Source: UBA11222 sp049323435 (lineage in GTDB: Bacteria; Pseudomonadota; Alphaproteobacteria; UBA11222). From it: 64,000 nt of DNA. This document shows, in pieces, positions 32,703 to 41,954 of the stretch (position 1 is the stretch's first letter; every line of letters starts with the position of its first letter). The position numbers and the translations under genes were made by a program. The notes under the pieces are model-generated. The model saw only the letters and a program-made list of their open reading frames with translations, had not been told where the DNA came from and searched no databases. The stretch is taken from NCBI GenBank assembly GCA_049323435.1, contig JBMOMX010000034.1, positions 26,193-90,192 of the forward strand, in the 5' to 3' direction.

Positions 32703-33889
32703 CCGGGCCTGGTGCGTTTCACGGCCTGCATCAGACGGCCCCAGCCGATTTCGCTCTGTACAAGCATGCTGTCGCGTGACCAGCGCGTAAACAACGCGTC
32801 ATACGCGTCGCACATGCGCGCCAAACTGTAATGCTTGCGGGCATGACTGGCATTGGCAGCGCCCAGTGTTTTGCGTAGCGCCGCATCCGCGCAAAGCTGG
32901 GTTATTGATTTGGCCAGCTCATCATCAAAACATCCATATACATAAGGGGTGCATTCCAGCGGCAGCATGCGCTTTACATCGCCAACATCCACAGCAGCGA
33001 CCGGCAGCCCGGCGGCCATGGCCTCCAGCATGCCCAGCGGCATCTGTTCCGTGTCCGATGACAGCGCATAGATATCGAACAGCTTATAGGCGCGTTCCGG
33101 TTTAGCGACATGTCCGGTAAATGTCACCCGCTCACTGATGCCCAGTTCCTGTGCCTGGCGTTTGGCATCTTCGCCTGAAGGGCCTGATCCGGCAATCACC
33201 AGCCGTGCATTTGGAAAACCTTCCAGCATCGAAAAAGCGCGCACCAGCCGCGGCAGATTTTTTTCCGGCCGCAACGCGCCAAGGGTTCCGATGACAATTT
33301 CATCGTCATGGCGTGCAAATAACGGCCCTTCGGGATCCGTCCGGCCGCCCGCAAAGCGCTCGCAATCAATGCCATTGGGGATAAAGCTGATCTTGCGTTC
33401 CGGCAGCAGCCAGTTTTTCGTGGCCAGTTCGTACAGCGTGTTGGACGGCACAACCAGATGCTTTCCAAACAGCATACCCGCGCGCCGCAGCCATACCCGC
33501 CGGGGCAATTGCCTGCCATCCGCCTCATCCGGGCCGAAGCCGTCTTCGATATGAATATGCGGATGCTGCGCAAAAAAATTCGCCAGCAGCCATTCAACTG
33601 CGCCAAAATTATATGTCAGCAGAAGATCGGGCCGCCAATTGTTCAGATGCTTCCAGAAGGTGATTATATTCTCGCGCGTGGCGCCTTTGGTGAAGTCCAG
33701 TCTGTGCAGTTCATATTCGACGCTGGGATCGAATTTTTCTGCGCAATCATAGACCCCATCCATCGCGATTATGGTATGGCGGTATTTTTTACCCCAGTAA
33801 TTCGCCATTGCCGCAAGCCGCACCTGCGGGCCGCCTGTTGCGAAAGTGGAAAATACATGCAGCAGATTTATAGGGGTCATGGCTTGCAT
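32699..33889 (-). CDS. Glycosyltransferase family 4
   Basis: A 396-aa GT-B enzyme. The N-terminal half begins PINLLHVFSTFATGGPQVRLAA, and the C-terminal half has GTLGALRPEKNLPRLVRAFSML and the acidic signature SSDTEQMPLGMLEAMAAGLPVA. It probably transfers a sugar during exopolysaccharide synthesis. The start ATG 33889 directly touches the TGA stop of the upstream fusion gene; ATG 33880 is also possible. Relatives often sit in exosortase or polysaccharide loci; that would fit the PEP-CTERM protein at the right of the window, although no exosortase gene is seen here. Confidence 0.9.
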   Translation of the reverse strand: MQAMTPINLLHVFSTFATGGPQVRLAAMANYWGKKYRHTIIAMDGVYDCAEKFDPSVEYELHRLDFTKGATRENIITFWKHLNNWRPDLLLTYNFGAVEWLLANFFAQHPHIHIEDGFGPDEADGRQLPRRVWLRRAGMLFGKHLVVPSNTLYELATKNWLLPERKISFIPNGIDCERFAGGRTDPEGPLFARHDDEIVIGTLGALRPEKNLPRLVRAFSMLEGFPNARLVIAGSGPSGEDAKRQAQELGISERVTFTGHVAKPERAYKLFDIYALSSDTEQMPLGMLEAMAAGLPVAAVDVGDVKRMLPLECTPYVYGCFDDELAKSITQLCADAALRKTLGAANASHARKHYSLARMCDAYDALFTRWSRDSMLVQSEIGWGRLMQAVKRTRPG

Positions 33890-36004
33890 TCACTTGGTTT
33901 CAGGGCTGAATATGGAAATGGCGCGTGCGATAAATTGCGCGTTGGCGTCAACCGGCGTCCAGCCAAGGTCGCGGCGCGCATCCGAACAGTCAAACCGGGC
34001 CATCATCCCGCGCGACAGCATGTCCCGGTAATTCGGGAATTCCGCATTGCGGCCGGCAGCGCGTTTGACCAGCCATTTGCCGATTTCGACCGCCTGTAAT
34101 TTCACTGTGGACTGCGCGTGGAAATGGAGCGGCCGCTGCATTGTGTTTCCCAGCATCGAGATATAGCTACGGGCGCTCAGTTGCGCGCCGCCAACCAGAT
34201 TGTAGCATTTCCCTTCGATTCCAGCTGCGTCACAGGCAGAAACAATTGCAGCGGCGACATCTTCAACCAGAACAAAAGGCAGCGGATTGTTTCCACCGTT
34301 CCAGCCCAGGCAATGCTGGGAATTATTGAAAAAGCCGGTGCCGGAATGAAACGGCGAACTGCCTTCGCCCACCACTACGCCGGGGCGCAGAATGACCACA
34401 GGCAATTTTTTGTCACGATTCAGTTGCAGCAGCATGTGATCCGCCATCGCCTTGGCACGGGCGTAATCGCCGCGTTTCTCCGCCAGGGGATCGGGCGGCG
34501 TTGCGCCGGTAATGATTTCGCCGCCATCGCCCAGATACAGCCCGGCGATAGAACCAACATGCACCAGCCGCTTAACCCCTGCCGCAAGACAGGCTTGCGA
34601 CACCGTGCGCGCGCTGCCGACAAGGGCCGCCTCAATCGCCGGCCAGTTGGCGCCGCCGCCGCCATGCGCCAGATTAACCACCACCGGCGCATCGCCAATG
34701 CCGCGCGCCACATCCTCTGCATTGCGCACATCTCCGGAAATAACGGCCACCTGGGCATGCTGATAAATTGCCGGCAGATTGGCTGTGCCGCGCGCCATCA
34801 CCGCCACACGCTTTCCGGCCGCTACCAGTTTTTCCACAGTGTGGCGGCCAATAAATCCGGTGCCGCCCAGCACGGCGACATCACATCCGGCTGCGCGCGT
34901 TTTGATTTCCACCGGACGCGGCGTTGACTTTAAATAATGCCGGGCGCCGATTTCTTCACACACCTGCACCAGCCTGGCGCCAAACGCCACATCACACCGC
35001 ACCGGGGCGCCGGTATCAACGCTTTCATGGAAGGCGCGGATGCTGGCCTCCATGCTTTTGTAAAACGGGTCCGACCGCGGTTTCAATTTCGCCATGCTCA
35101 GCGCGTAATTGACCACCCCCTGCATGGATTGCAGCGCAAGCGCCGCAGCGGTCTTCAACCCCGATACTGTATGATCGGCAGGATCAAGCCAGCGGGTACG
35201 GCCATGGGTATAGATTTTATTCTGCATAAAATCGCCCACAATGACCCCATCATCACAGACCGCAGAGATCTGCCAGAACGGAAAATTCCTGCCAACCGAG
35301 AAACTGAGTTGTGCCGGCGCATGCGCGCATCGCAGATCAATCTGCGTATTATCGTAAAATGGCATGCCAGGCGCGATTTCAGATGGCTTTCCGGCCATCG
35401 CCGAAAAATCCACTATATCGCCGGCAATCGCCGCGATCTGCGACAGCGGATGGACGGCCTGTTCCAGAAGAATATTGCCGGGCTGCTGAAACATCCAATG
35501 GCTCAACTGGCCTGTCGCCAATTGCCGCAAGGGCGCGCTGTAAATGCAATTGACATAATTCAGCCTGCCGAATTTTTTCTGTCCGAGCATTGCCTGCATG
35601 GCCAGCATGGCGGGATGATACACAAAATTCTGATTAACACCTGCCGGTATTCCGGTACGGGCAATGGTGGCTTGCAGGCTGTCGCATTCCTGCGCGCTCA
35701 CACAGACCGGCTTTTCTATCAGTGCCGGAATTTTTGCTTCCAGGAATTGCTGTGCAAGACGCATGTGCAACTGTGGCGGCGCCAGAATATGCGCACGCGC
35801 CACATGGCCGGAGGCAATGGCTTCTTCGGGTGAGGCAAATATATGCTTTGCCCCCCATTTTTTACCCAGCGCTTCTGCGGCCGCCCGGTTCGGGTCCGCC
35901 ACGGCGCCAACATGCACACCCTGGATATTCGCCAGCGCCTCGGCATGAATGTCTGAAATATATCCCGCACCAACCAGACAAACGGCGTTTGAATTTCCTG
36001 ACAT
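33890..36004 (-). CDS. Fused Gfo/Idh/MocA oxidoreductase and NAD-dependent epimerase
   Basis: A 704-aa bifunctional protein. Residues 1-360 form a Gfo/Idh/MocA oxidoreductase: VCLVGAGYISDIHAEALANI, the EKPVCVS motif and PAGVNQNFVYHP. From about residue 378 a second Rossmann domain starts VAVLGGTGFIGRHTVEKLVAAG and carries VRNAEDVARG and the catalytic YARAKAMADHMLL (Tyr-x3-Lys), typical of NAD-dependent sugar epimerases or dehydratases. The fusion could oxidise a sugar and then epimerise or dehydrate it on one chain. ATG 36004 is preferred over the longer frame from 36025. It is followed without gap by the GT4 gene, and the pair likely makes and transfers an unusual sugar. Confidence 0.88.
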   Translation of the reverse strand: MSGNSNAVCLVGAGYISDIHAEALANIQGVHVGAVADPNRAAAEALGKKWGAKHIFASPEEAIASGHVARAHILAPPQLHMRLAQQFLEAKIPALIEKPVCVSAQECDSLQATIARTGIPAGVNQNFVYHPAMLAMQAMLGQKKFGRLNYVNCIYSAPLRQLATGQLSHWMFQQPGNILLEQAVHPLSQIAAIAGDIVDFSAMAGKPSEIAPGMPFYDNTQIDLRCAHAPAQLSFSVGRNFPFWQISAVCDDGVIVGDFMQNKIYTHGRTRWLDPADHTVSGLKTAAALALQSMQGVVNYALSMAKLKPRSDPFYKSMEASIRAFHESVDTGAPVRCDVAFGARLVQVCEEIGARHYLKSTPRPVEIKTRAAGCDVAVLGGTGFIGRHTVEKLVAAGKRVAVMARGTANLPAIYQHAQVAVISGDVRNAEDVARGIGDAPVVVNLAHGGGGANWPAIEAALVGSARTVSQACLAAGVKRLVHVGSIAGLYLGDGGEIITGATPPDPLAEKRGDYARAKAMADHMLLQLNRDKKLPVVILRPGVVVGEGSSPFHSGTGFFNNSQHCLGWNGGNNPLPFVLVEDVAAAIVSACDAAGIEGKCYNLVGGAQLSARSYISMLGNTMQRPLHFHAQSTVKLQAVEIGKWLVKRAAGRNAEFPNYRDMLSRGMMARFDCSDARRDLGWTPVDANAQFIARAISIFSPETK

Positions 36005-36108
36005 ACAGCCCCTATGATTAACCAAACCGGAAATAATGGTTACAATGCAGGGTGGTTTACTCCAAAATGGTTAATAAGCAAGTGCCAATAGAAAAATAGG
36101 AGGCGCCA

Positions 36109-36873
36109 ATGGATCTGGGATTGAAAGGCAAAAAAGCTTTTGTAACGGGCGCCAGCCGGGGCATTGGCCTGCGCATTGCGCGGCTGCTGGCCGCCGAGGG
36201 CGCTGATATCGGGATTTGCGCCCGCGATGGCGCCGCGGTTCAGCAAACTGTGGCTGAATTACAGGGGTTCGGCGTCAAAACCTTTGGCGCACCGGCCGAT
36301 CTGAAGGGCGACGGGTCTGATCTCAAAGCGGCCATTGATGGCGCGGCGCAGGCTTTTGGCGGCCTGGATATTCTTGTCCAGAATGTCAGCGCCATGGCGG
36401 TTCAGATGCGCCAGAAAGACTGGGACGCCGGCTATCAGGTGGATATTCTGGGCACCCTGCGCACGGTGGAGGCCGCCATGCCCTGGCTGCAAAAATCATC
36501 CGCCGGATCCATTGTGGTGATCGGTTCCATCGCCGCCGTTTCCGGCAATGGGGGGCCGCAGCCCTATGGCGCGCTCAAAGCGGCGCTGGTGCATTATGTC
36601 AGCGGCCTGGCGCATTCGCTGGGACCGCAAAATATTCGCGCCAATACAGTTTCGCCTGGCGCGGTGTTTTTTGAAGGCGGTGTCTGGGACCAGGTAAAAA
36701 AGGCCGCCCCCAAGCGTTTTGACGAAACTGTGGCGCGCAATCCAATGGGCCGGATGGCCACACCGGAAGAAGTGGCCAATGCAGCGGTTTTTCTGGCCAG
36801 TCCCGCTGCGAGTTTTATTACCGGCGTCAATCTGATAGTTGATGGCGGCACAACCCAGCGGGTTCAGTTTTAA
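36109..36873 (+). CDS. Short-chain dehydrogenase/reductase (SDR)
   Basis: A 254-aa classical SDR. The cofactor loop is GASRGIGLRIARLLAAEGADIGICARD, the strand LVQNVSAM takes the NNAG place, and the active site has Ser-tetrad context VVIGSIAAVSGNGGPQPYGALKAALVHY with Tyr-x3-Lys. The C-terminus NLIVDGGTTQRVQF is standard. Substrate is unknown. The ribosome site GGAGG is seven bases before the ATG. It is divergent from the fusion gene, with a TPR protein following by 30 bases. Confidence 0.9.
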   Translation: MDLGLKGKKAFVTGASRGIGLRIARLLAAEGADIGICARDGAAVQQTVAELQGFGVKTFGAPADLKGDGSDLKAAIDGAAQAFGGLDILVQNVSAMAVQMRQKDWDAGYQVDILGTLRTVEAAMPWLQKSSAGSIVVIGSIAAVSGNGGPQPYGALKAALVHYVSGLAHSLGPQNIRANTVSPGAVFFEGGVWDQVKKAAPKRFDETVARNPMGRMATPEEVANAAVFLASPAASFITGVNLIVDGGTTQRVQF

Positions 36874-36903
36874 TTTGCGGATGCGCCCGAAATGGAACGG
36901 AAA

Positions 36904-37443
36904 ATGAAATTATTCCTAAGCCTGGCTGTAGCTGGCGGCCTGTTCCATGCCCCCCTTGCGCTGGCGGATGAGGCGGCATTTCACCTGTGTCAATCGACGA
37001 CGGAGAATGCCGTGATCCGCACCGCCAATTGCGATCTGGCGCTGCGGCTGGGGGGGCTCAACACCGATCAACAGATCGTTGCCCTGTTTAACCGGGGCCA
37101 GGCAGCGCTGGCGTCCTCACACGCCAACCAGGCGCTGGAGGATTTTGAGGCTATTCTGAAGCTGGACCCGGATGATGCCGAGACCCTGTTTGCGCGCGCC
37201 ATCGCGTATCGCCACCTGAAGCAGTTTGAAAAATCACTGGCCGACTTTGACCGGCTTGTTGAACAAAATTATCAGCCCGCCGCAAAGGTCTATTATCAAC
37301 GCAGCCTGGTATATTACCAGCTTGGCGACAAGCAGAAAACGCTGTCCGATCTGCGGCTGGCGCGGCGGCTTGACCCTAATGACCGGGTCATTTCAGAACG
37401 CCTATGGAATATAGAGCGGCGTTACAGTCAGCAGGGCGGATAG
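36904..37443 (+). CDS. TPR-repeat periplasmic protein
   Basis: About 179 aa. A Sec signal peptide KLFLSLAVAGGLFHAPLALA is followed by at least two to three tetratricopeptide repeats (QIVALFNRGQAALASSHANQ, PDDAETLFARAIAYRHLKQF, AAKVYYQRSLVYYQLGDKQK). Such proteins act as scaffolds in the cell envelope, and the partner is unknown. ATG 36904 gives the natural signal peptide; ATG 36892 adds four residues. It converges with a small hypothetical gene, the stops being three bases apart. Confidence 0.8.
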   Translation: MKLFLSLAVAGGLFHAPLALADEAAFHLCQSTTENAVIRTANCDLALRLGGLNTDQQIVALFNRGQAALASSHANQALEDFEAILKLDPDDAETLFARAIAYRHLKQFEKSLADFDRLVEQNYQPAAKVYYQRSLVYYQLGDKQKTLSDLRLARRLDPNDRVISERLWNIERRYSQQGG

Positions 37444-37446
37444 GCG

Positions 37447-37710
37447 TCAGGCGGCGTTTGTAATTGGAATCTGCTCTGTGGCTGCGGGTTCCTGCATGGC
37501 TGGCGGTGTCTGCACGGACGAACCGGGACGCGCCACAATATTGGCCCCGGCGGCATAAATGCCTGCCGCCCAGGCTACGGCCTCAATGGCATGGGCAATA
37601 TCCCGGGCCATTTCCGGATATCCCATATCCAGCGCTTCCCATCTCAGCCTCTGTAATTGGCCGCCAATTTCAGCGATTCGCTCGGTCAGGGGGTTGGCGG
37701 CTATACGCAT
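37447..37710 (-). CDS. Small hypothetical protein
   Basis: An 87-aa protein starting at ATG 37710 with GGAG six bases upstream. The first 60 residues are predicted helical (LTERIAEIGGQLQRLRWEALDMG, AHAIEAVAWAAGIYAAG) and the C-terminus is low-complexity, rich in Pro, Ala and Thr. No family recognised, no signal peptide or clear membrane helix. The frame continues to 37869 but that part has no coding features. Confidence 0.55.
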   Translation of the reverse strand: MRIAANPLTERIAEIGGQLQRLRWEALDMGYPEMARDIAHAIEAVAWAAGIYAAGANIVARPGSSVQTPPAMQEPAATEQIPITNAA

Positions 37711-37807
37711 TACATGCTCCCAAATTGGACAGATCCAGGAAGCAGAGTCTAAAATAACAATTTTATATATACTATGAAAAAATATACACCTAATGGTTGA
37801 AATTTCC

Positions 37808-38218
37808 CTATGCTTCCCGGTCGTTGCTGGCGCTCCAGATGAACAAACCCCAGCCAAGCATAAAGGCAAGGCCCCCCAATGGGGTCAACAGAACAAGGCT
37901 GCGGCTGCCGCTTGTCCCCAGCAGATAAAGCGAGCCGCAAAACAGAAAAATACCGCTCAGGAAGCCCCAGCCGGCAAGCGCAATGGATGGCGCTGCGGGA
38001 TTTTTCTCCGCCCGCCAGGCCACTGCCAGCAGCGCCAGCGCGTGATACATGTGATATTGGGCAGCGGTGCGAAATGCGGCGAGATCAGCCGCAGGAACCT
38101 GCCCCTCAAGGCCATGCGCCCCGAAGGCCCCGGCCATAACGGCCAGCAGGCCGTTGACGGATGCAATCACAAACCAGCTTCTGGCGTGCAGCCTATATAT
38201 TGGTTCAGTCCGCCCCAT
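37808..38218 (-). CDS. DUF423 membrane protein (YgdD-like)
   Basis: About 136 aa with four predicted helices. The hallmark GAFGAHGL segment follows the first helix (VIASVNGLLAVMAGAFGAHG), and FRTAAQYHMYHALALLAVA is also typical of DUF423. Function is unknown. ATG 38218 overlaps the end of the yciB gene by 14 bases; an earlier ATG at 38248 is possible. The two genes belong to one operon on the minus strand. Confidence 0.82.
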   Translation of the reverse strand: MGRTEPIYRLHARSWFVIASVNGLLAVMAGAFGAHGLEGQVPAADLAAFRTAAQYHMYHALALLAVAWRAEKNPAAPSIALAGWGFLSGIFLFCGSLYLLGTSGSRSLVLLTPLGGLAFMLGWGLFIWSASNDREA

Positions 38219-38771
38219 CCGTGATGATTTCCGTTGTGACCGGTGCATGACGGCGCATCAGTCCGATTTGCGACGCCCCAAACAGCACCGTCAGCGGCAA
38301 TGTGCCAAAAAGTTTGAAGCTGATCCAGAAATCGGTGGAAAAATTACGCCACACAACTTCATTCAATACCGCCAGCACCACAAAAAACCACGCCCAGCGC
38401 CAGGTCAGAAGCCGCCAGCCCTGATCCGTCAGCTCCATCACCGAATGCAGCAGGGGTCTAAGCAGCGACTGGCCCCGCGCCAGGCCGATGAACAAAATCG
38501 CCGCAAACAGCGCGTTCACGATAGTCGGCTTCAGCTTGATAAACAGATCATTGTTCAGATACAGCGTCAGCCCCCCGAACAGCAATACAAACACCGCCGT
38601 GATCAGCGGCATGGGCGGAATTTCGCGCGCCAGCAGCCAGGTCGCGGCCAATGAGGCTATGATCGCCACCATGAAGGCGGCGGTTGCCGGAAAAATTCCG
38701 TAAAGCGCGTTGATGCCGAAAAACACCAGCAACGGACCAAGATCGAGGCCGAGTTTTGTAAGCGGATTCAT
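38205..38771 (-). CDS. yciB: YciB/IspA septation-associated membrane protein
   Basis: A 188-aa inner-membrane protein of the YciB (intracellular septation protein A) family, with about five helices. The N-terminus NPLTKLGLDLGPLLVFFGIN and the C-terminal VLNEVVWRNFSTDFWISFKLFG, which includes the conserved WRNFST, are family markers. In enterobacteria it supports envelope integrity and interacts with cell-elongation and division proteins. It lies 26 bases after the Rieske beta-subunit gene on the same strand, possibly by read-through rather than functional linkage. Confidence 0.9.
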   Translation of the reverse strand: MNPLTKLGLDLGPLLVFFGINALYGIFPATAAFMVAIIASLAATWLLAREIPPMPLITAVFVLLFGGLTLYLNNDLFIKLKPTIVNALFAAILFIGLARGQSLLRPLLHSVMELTDQGWRLLTWRWAWFFVVLAVLNEVVWRNFSTDFWISFKLFGTLPLTVLFGASQIGLMRRHAPVTTEIITDGAD

Positions 38772-38797
38772 ATAAAAGTTTACTCCTGGTGCGGCAA

Positions 38798-39286
38798 CTA
38801 AATCAAAAACGCCAGATTGGCGATGGGTTCATCCGCATCGACAAGCAGGATTTTTTTCACCACCAGCCGCAACTGCCCGCCTTCGCGGCGCAGACGGTAT
38901 AACACGCGCCCGCCCCAGAAATTCATATTGCGTGTCGATTGAACGGCCAGCTCCATCAGCATGAAATTCGCGCCAACCTCATATTCATCCGCGCCCGCAG
39001 GCGCAATTTCAATATTGGAAAGCACCCGGCGCATCGGCGAGGCGGGGGTTTGGCTATAGCGAAAACCGGATTTCAATTGCCGTATGCGGGTGGCGATACG
39101 CTGACGGTTGTCATAGATGTGGGAAACTTCCCTGGCCGGATCAAGATCGGGGCGGCGCGGCACCCAATAAAGCGCGTCCGGCGCCCATAAGGCTTCCCAT
39201 TCATCATAGAGCGATTCATCCGCCAGCCGCGCCTCACGGAACACAAAGGCCTCGATCTCGCGGATCTCGCTTTCCGGCAGCGCCAT
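38798..39286 (-). CDS. Aromatic-ring-hydroxylating dioxygenase, beta subunit
   Basis: A 162-aa small subunit of a Rieske non-haem iron dioxygenase (SnoaL-like/NTF2 fold): EIEAFVFREARLADESLYDEWEAL, then APDALYWVPR and RRVLSNIEI. The beta subunit is structural and supports the alpha3beta3 assembly. Only two bases separate it from the alpha-subunit stop, so they are co-translated. Substrate cannot be read from this subunit; the ferredoxin and reductase partners are not next to it. Confidence 0.88.
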   Translation of the reverse strand: MALPESEIREIEAFVFREARLADESLYDEWEALWAPDALYWVPRRPDLDPAREVSHIYDNRQRIATRIRQLKSGFRYSQTPASPMRRVLSNIEIAPAGADEYEVGANFMLMELAVQSTRNMNFWGGRVLYRLRREGGQLRLVVKKILLVDADEPIANLAFLI

Positions 39287-39288
39287 GA

Positions 39289-40572
39289 TCAGGCCGCCGC
39301 CGGTGCAGATGTCATCAGCCGCAAATATTCACCCCAGAATGCGCGATTGGTGATTTCATCAGACACGCGTGAGCTGAGCAGCCCGGTTTCCGCATCCATA
39401 TATTCGCGCTCCATGCCACGGCGGATATCCAGCCATTCCGGCGATTGCGCGGCAAGGCCCAACTGATTGCGCTCCGACATGCAGGCGTCATCGGGCAGCA
39501 GGAACGAGCCCGGCCCCATCGCGCCTTCGGTCTGGCGCAGCGCGCGCGTATTCACCTCGGGCGCGCCCTTCAGCAGCAGCGGCGTGTAATATTGCACCAC
39601 CTGATTGGCGGCGAGCGGCACCACAAAGGCGATATTCAATTCGGCCAGAAACAGATTGGGAAAAATAATCGCATGCGGCGGCCCCTCGATCATATATTTG
39701 CGGGCCTTTTCCTTGCCATAGGCCTGCTCCATGCGCGCCACATAGGCGGGCAGTTTTTCTTCCGCCACGCCGCCAAACCACTGAAACAATTTTCCCTTCT
39801 GGTGGTAGCGGGCCGCGAAATCCAGTTCGGTATGGCCGCCGCCCCAGTCGCGGGTGACGGAATTATCGCCTCTTTCCTCATCGAACGCCAGGGATGGAAA
39901 TGGCGACGCCGCCCGCATCAGCGAGGCGTGCGCCACATTCACATGATAGCCATCGGTATTATTTTCCGGCAGCATTTTCCAGTTGGCGTGAAAGCGGTGC
40001 TTTAGCCAGCCGGCGCTCAGATCAATTTCACCTTCGGGCGACATATTGCAGGCGCGATCCAGCAGTTCGCTGGCGCGGCCAAGATAGCTGTCGAAGGATT
40101 GCCCCTGCGCCGCCAGGCTGGCGAAAATAAAACCACGGTAAATTTCCACGCGTGGCGGGCTGGCCAGCCCCATTTGCGCCTTGTCGAAATCCGCACCCAT
40201 GCCCGATGGCATGGGCACGCCGCGCAGTTCGCCGCCCACGCCAAAGGTCCAGCCATGATAAGGGCAGACAAAGGTCGCCGTATTGCCGCTGTCCCTGGCG
40301 CAGATCATATTGCCGCGATGCGTGCAGCGGTTGAAAAGCAGTTTGACTTCGTTGTTCGGATTGCGGGTGACGATCACGGGCTGGCGGCCGATCTGGCGGC
40401 GCAGATAATCGCCGATATTGGGAACCTCGCTGGTATGCCCCACAAACACCCAGCCCTTGTGATAGATGCGGTCTATCTCCTCTTCGAAAATTTCAGGGCT
40501 GGTATAGAGGCTGCCATGCACTTTGTCGCGCTGCACCAGGCTGTCATAAGAAATTGGCTGCTGCATTCCCAT
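39289..40572 (-). CDS. Aromatic-ring-hydroxylating dioxygenase, alpha subunit (Rieske)
   Basis: A 427-aa catalytic subunit. The Rieske [2Fe-2S] ligands are Cys83-x-His85 and Cys103-x2-His106 (RCTHRG, CPYHGW). The mononuclear iron site lies in the NNTDGYHVNVAH stretch (two histidines) with an aspartate further on. ATG 40572 has AGAGGA upstream. Together with the beta subunit it should add O2 to an aromatic ring, giving a cis-dihydrodiol or demethylated product. A CoA-transferase gene lies 20 bases upstream on the same strand, so the operon may feed an activated aromatic acid pathway. Confidence 0.93.
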   Translation of the reverse strand: MGMQQPISYDSLVQRDKVHGSLYTSPEIFEEEIDRIYHKGWVFVGHTSEVPNIGDYLRRQIGRQPVIVTRNPNNEVKLLFNRCTHRGNMICARDSGNTATFVCPYHGWTFGVGGELRGVPMPSGMGADFDKAQMGLASPPRVEIYRGFIFASLAAQGQSFDSYLGRASELLDRACNMSPEGEIDLSAGWLKHRFHANWKMLPENNTDGYHVNVAHASLMRAASPFPSLAFDEERGDNSVTRDWGGGHTELDFAARYHQKGKLFQWFGGVAEEKLPAYVARMEQAYGKEKARKYMIEGPPHAIIFPNLFLAELNIAFVVPLAANQVVQYYTPLLLKGAPEVNTRALRQTEGAMGPGSFLLPDDACMSERNQLGLAAQSPEWLDIRRGMEREYMDAETGLLSSRVSDEITNRAFWGEYLRLMTSAPAAA

Positions 40573-40592
40573 TCTGTTTCCTCTCCCGTTTT

Positions 40593-41876
40593 TCAGGCGC
40601 CGGTGATGCGTTTAATGCGTTCCTTCCAGGCGTCTTTCAGGCCATCACGAAATTGCGGCGCGGCAATGGCGATCAATGCTTCGGCCGCCGCCTGAAGCGG
40701 CTGACCGCGCACCTGCGCCACGCCATATTCGGTGACAAAATAATCTGCATCCGTGCGCAACGCCGTTACCACCGCATCGCCACTAATGGCCGGCACAATC
40801 CGCGAAAGCTTACCACCCGCCGCCGTGGCCGTGAAAGCAACAATTCCGCGCCCGCCTTTGGAGCGCAGCGCCCCGCGCATGAAATCGACCGATCCGCCCG
40901 TGCCGCTGATCTGCTTTCCGCCAACCATTTCGGAGTTGAGCTGGCCGAGCAGGTCCACCTCGACCGCCCCATTGATGGCGACGAAATTATCGATCTGGCC
41001 CAGCAGCGCCACATCATGCGTATAATCCACGGTTTTATAGGAAATGTCCGGGCACGATCCCGCCCATTGCATCACCTCGTTGCTGCCCGCAACAATGCCG
41101 GTAACGATTTTACCCTTGTCGATGGTTTTCATCCTGCCGGTAATCACCCCGGCATTGGCCAGATGCATCACCCCGTCCGATATCAGCCCGGAATGAATGC
41201 CCAGATCGTTGCGATCCTTCAGCGCGTCCAGCGCGGCATTGGGAATGGCGCCGACGCCGGTTTCGATACAGTCGCCGTCGCGCACCAGGCTGGCCACATG
41301 CGCGCCGATCTGGCGCGACACATCGTCAATCGGCGGGATGCGCAACAATTGCAGTTCGGTGCTCGATTTCACCGCATAATGAAATTTCGAAATATGGGTT
41401 TTGGGCAGATGCGGCGGCGATGGCAGCGCCGCATTGATTTCCGCAATGACGATTTTCGCCCGGTCCACCACCAGCGGCACAAAGTCGATGCCATAGCCGG
41501 GGCTGCACATGCCATCGGCGTCCGGCGGGCCATATTGCACGATCGCCACGTCAATTTTCAGCGGCCCGCCAACAAACATATACCGCTGATGATATTGCAT
41601 CGGGATGAAATCAACCTTGCCCGCCGCAAACGATCCCTGCAAACGATCCGATATGAAATTGGTGATCAGGCGCGCCTCCGGGTGAAAGCTGGCATAATCA
41701 ATGCGGCTCAGCCCCGGCAGCGGATTGGTGATATAGGTGACGCCCCGGCTTGACTCCGGCGCGTCTTTCAGCGCCGCCAGCAGCGCCAGCGGCTCCATCA
41801 CGCCGCCGCCGACAAACACATGCATTCCGGGTTTCAGCAGGGCCGGAACTTCCGCCGCCGCAATCCATTTGGTCAT
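40593..41876 (-). CDS. Acetyl-CoA hydrolase/4-hydroxybutyrate CoA-transferase family protein
   Basis: A 427-aa CoA-transferase of family I, Cat1/AbfT type: an N-terminal domain (HVFVGGGVMEPLALLAAL) and a C-terminal domain with SGTGGSVDFMRGALRS and the closing DYFVTEYGVAQVRGQPLQ. The ITEYGVA-like strand near the end carries the family core. Such enzymes move CoA between acetyl- or butyryl-CoA and a carboxylic acid. As the first gene before the Rieske dioxygenase pair, it may activate or recycle an acid of that pathway. The start at 41876 lies 78 bases from the dispersed palindrome. Confidence 0.85.
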   Translation of the reverse strand: MTKWIAAAEVPALLKPGMHVFVGGGVMEPLALLAALKDAPESSRGVTYITNPLPGLSRIDYASFHPEARLITNFISDRLQGSFAAGKVDFIPMQYHQRYMFVGGPLKIDVAIVQYGPPDADGMCSPGYGIDFVPLVVDRAKIVIAEINAALPSPPHLPKTHISKFHYAVKSSTELQLLRIPPIDDVSRQIGAHVASLVRDGDCIETGVGAIPNAALDALKDRNDLGIHSGLISDGVMHLANAGVITGRMKTIDKGKIVTGIVAGSNEVMQWAGSCPDISYKTVDYTHDVALLGQIDNFVAINGAVEVDLLGQLNSEMVGGKQISGTGGSVDFMRGALRSKGGRGIVAFTATAAGGKLSRIVPAISGDAVVTALRTDADYFVTEYGVAQVRGQPLQAAAEALIAIAAPQFRDGLKDAWKERIKRITGA

Positions 41877-41954
41877 TCACCGCTTCCCCTATTTTTTCTT
41901 TTAAACCCGTCTTTCAGTGCGGAATTTGTTCAGGTTGAATCGCCCCAAACCCGG

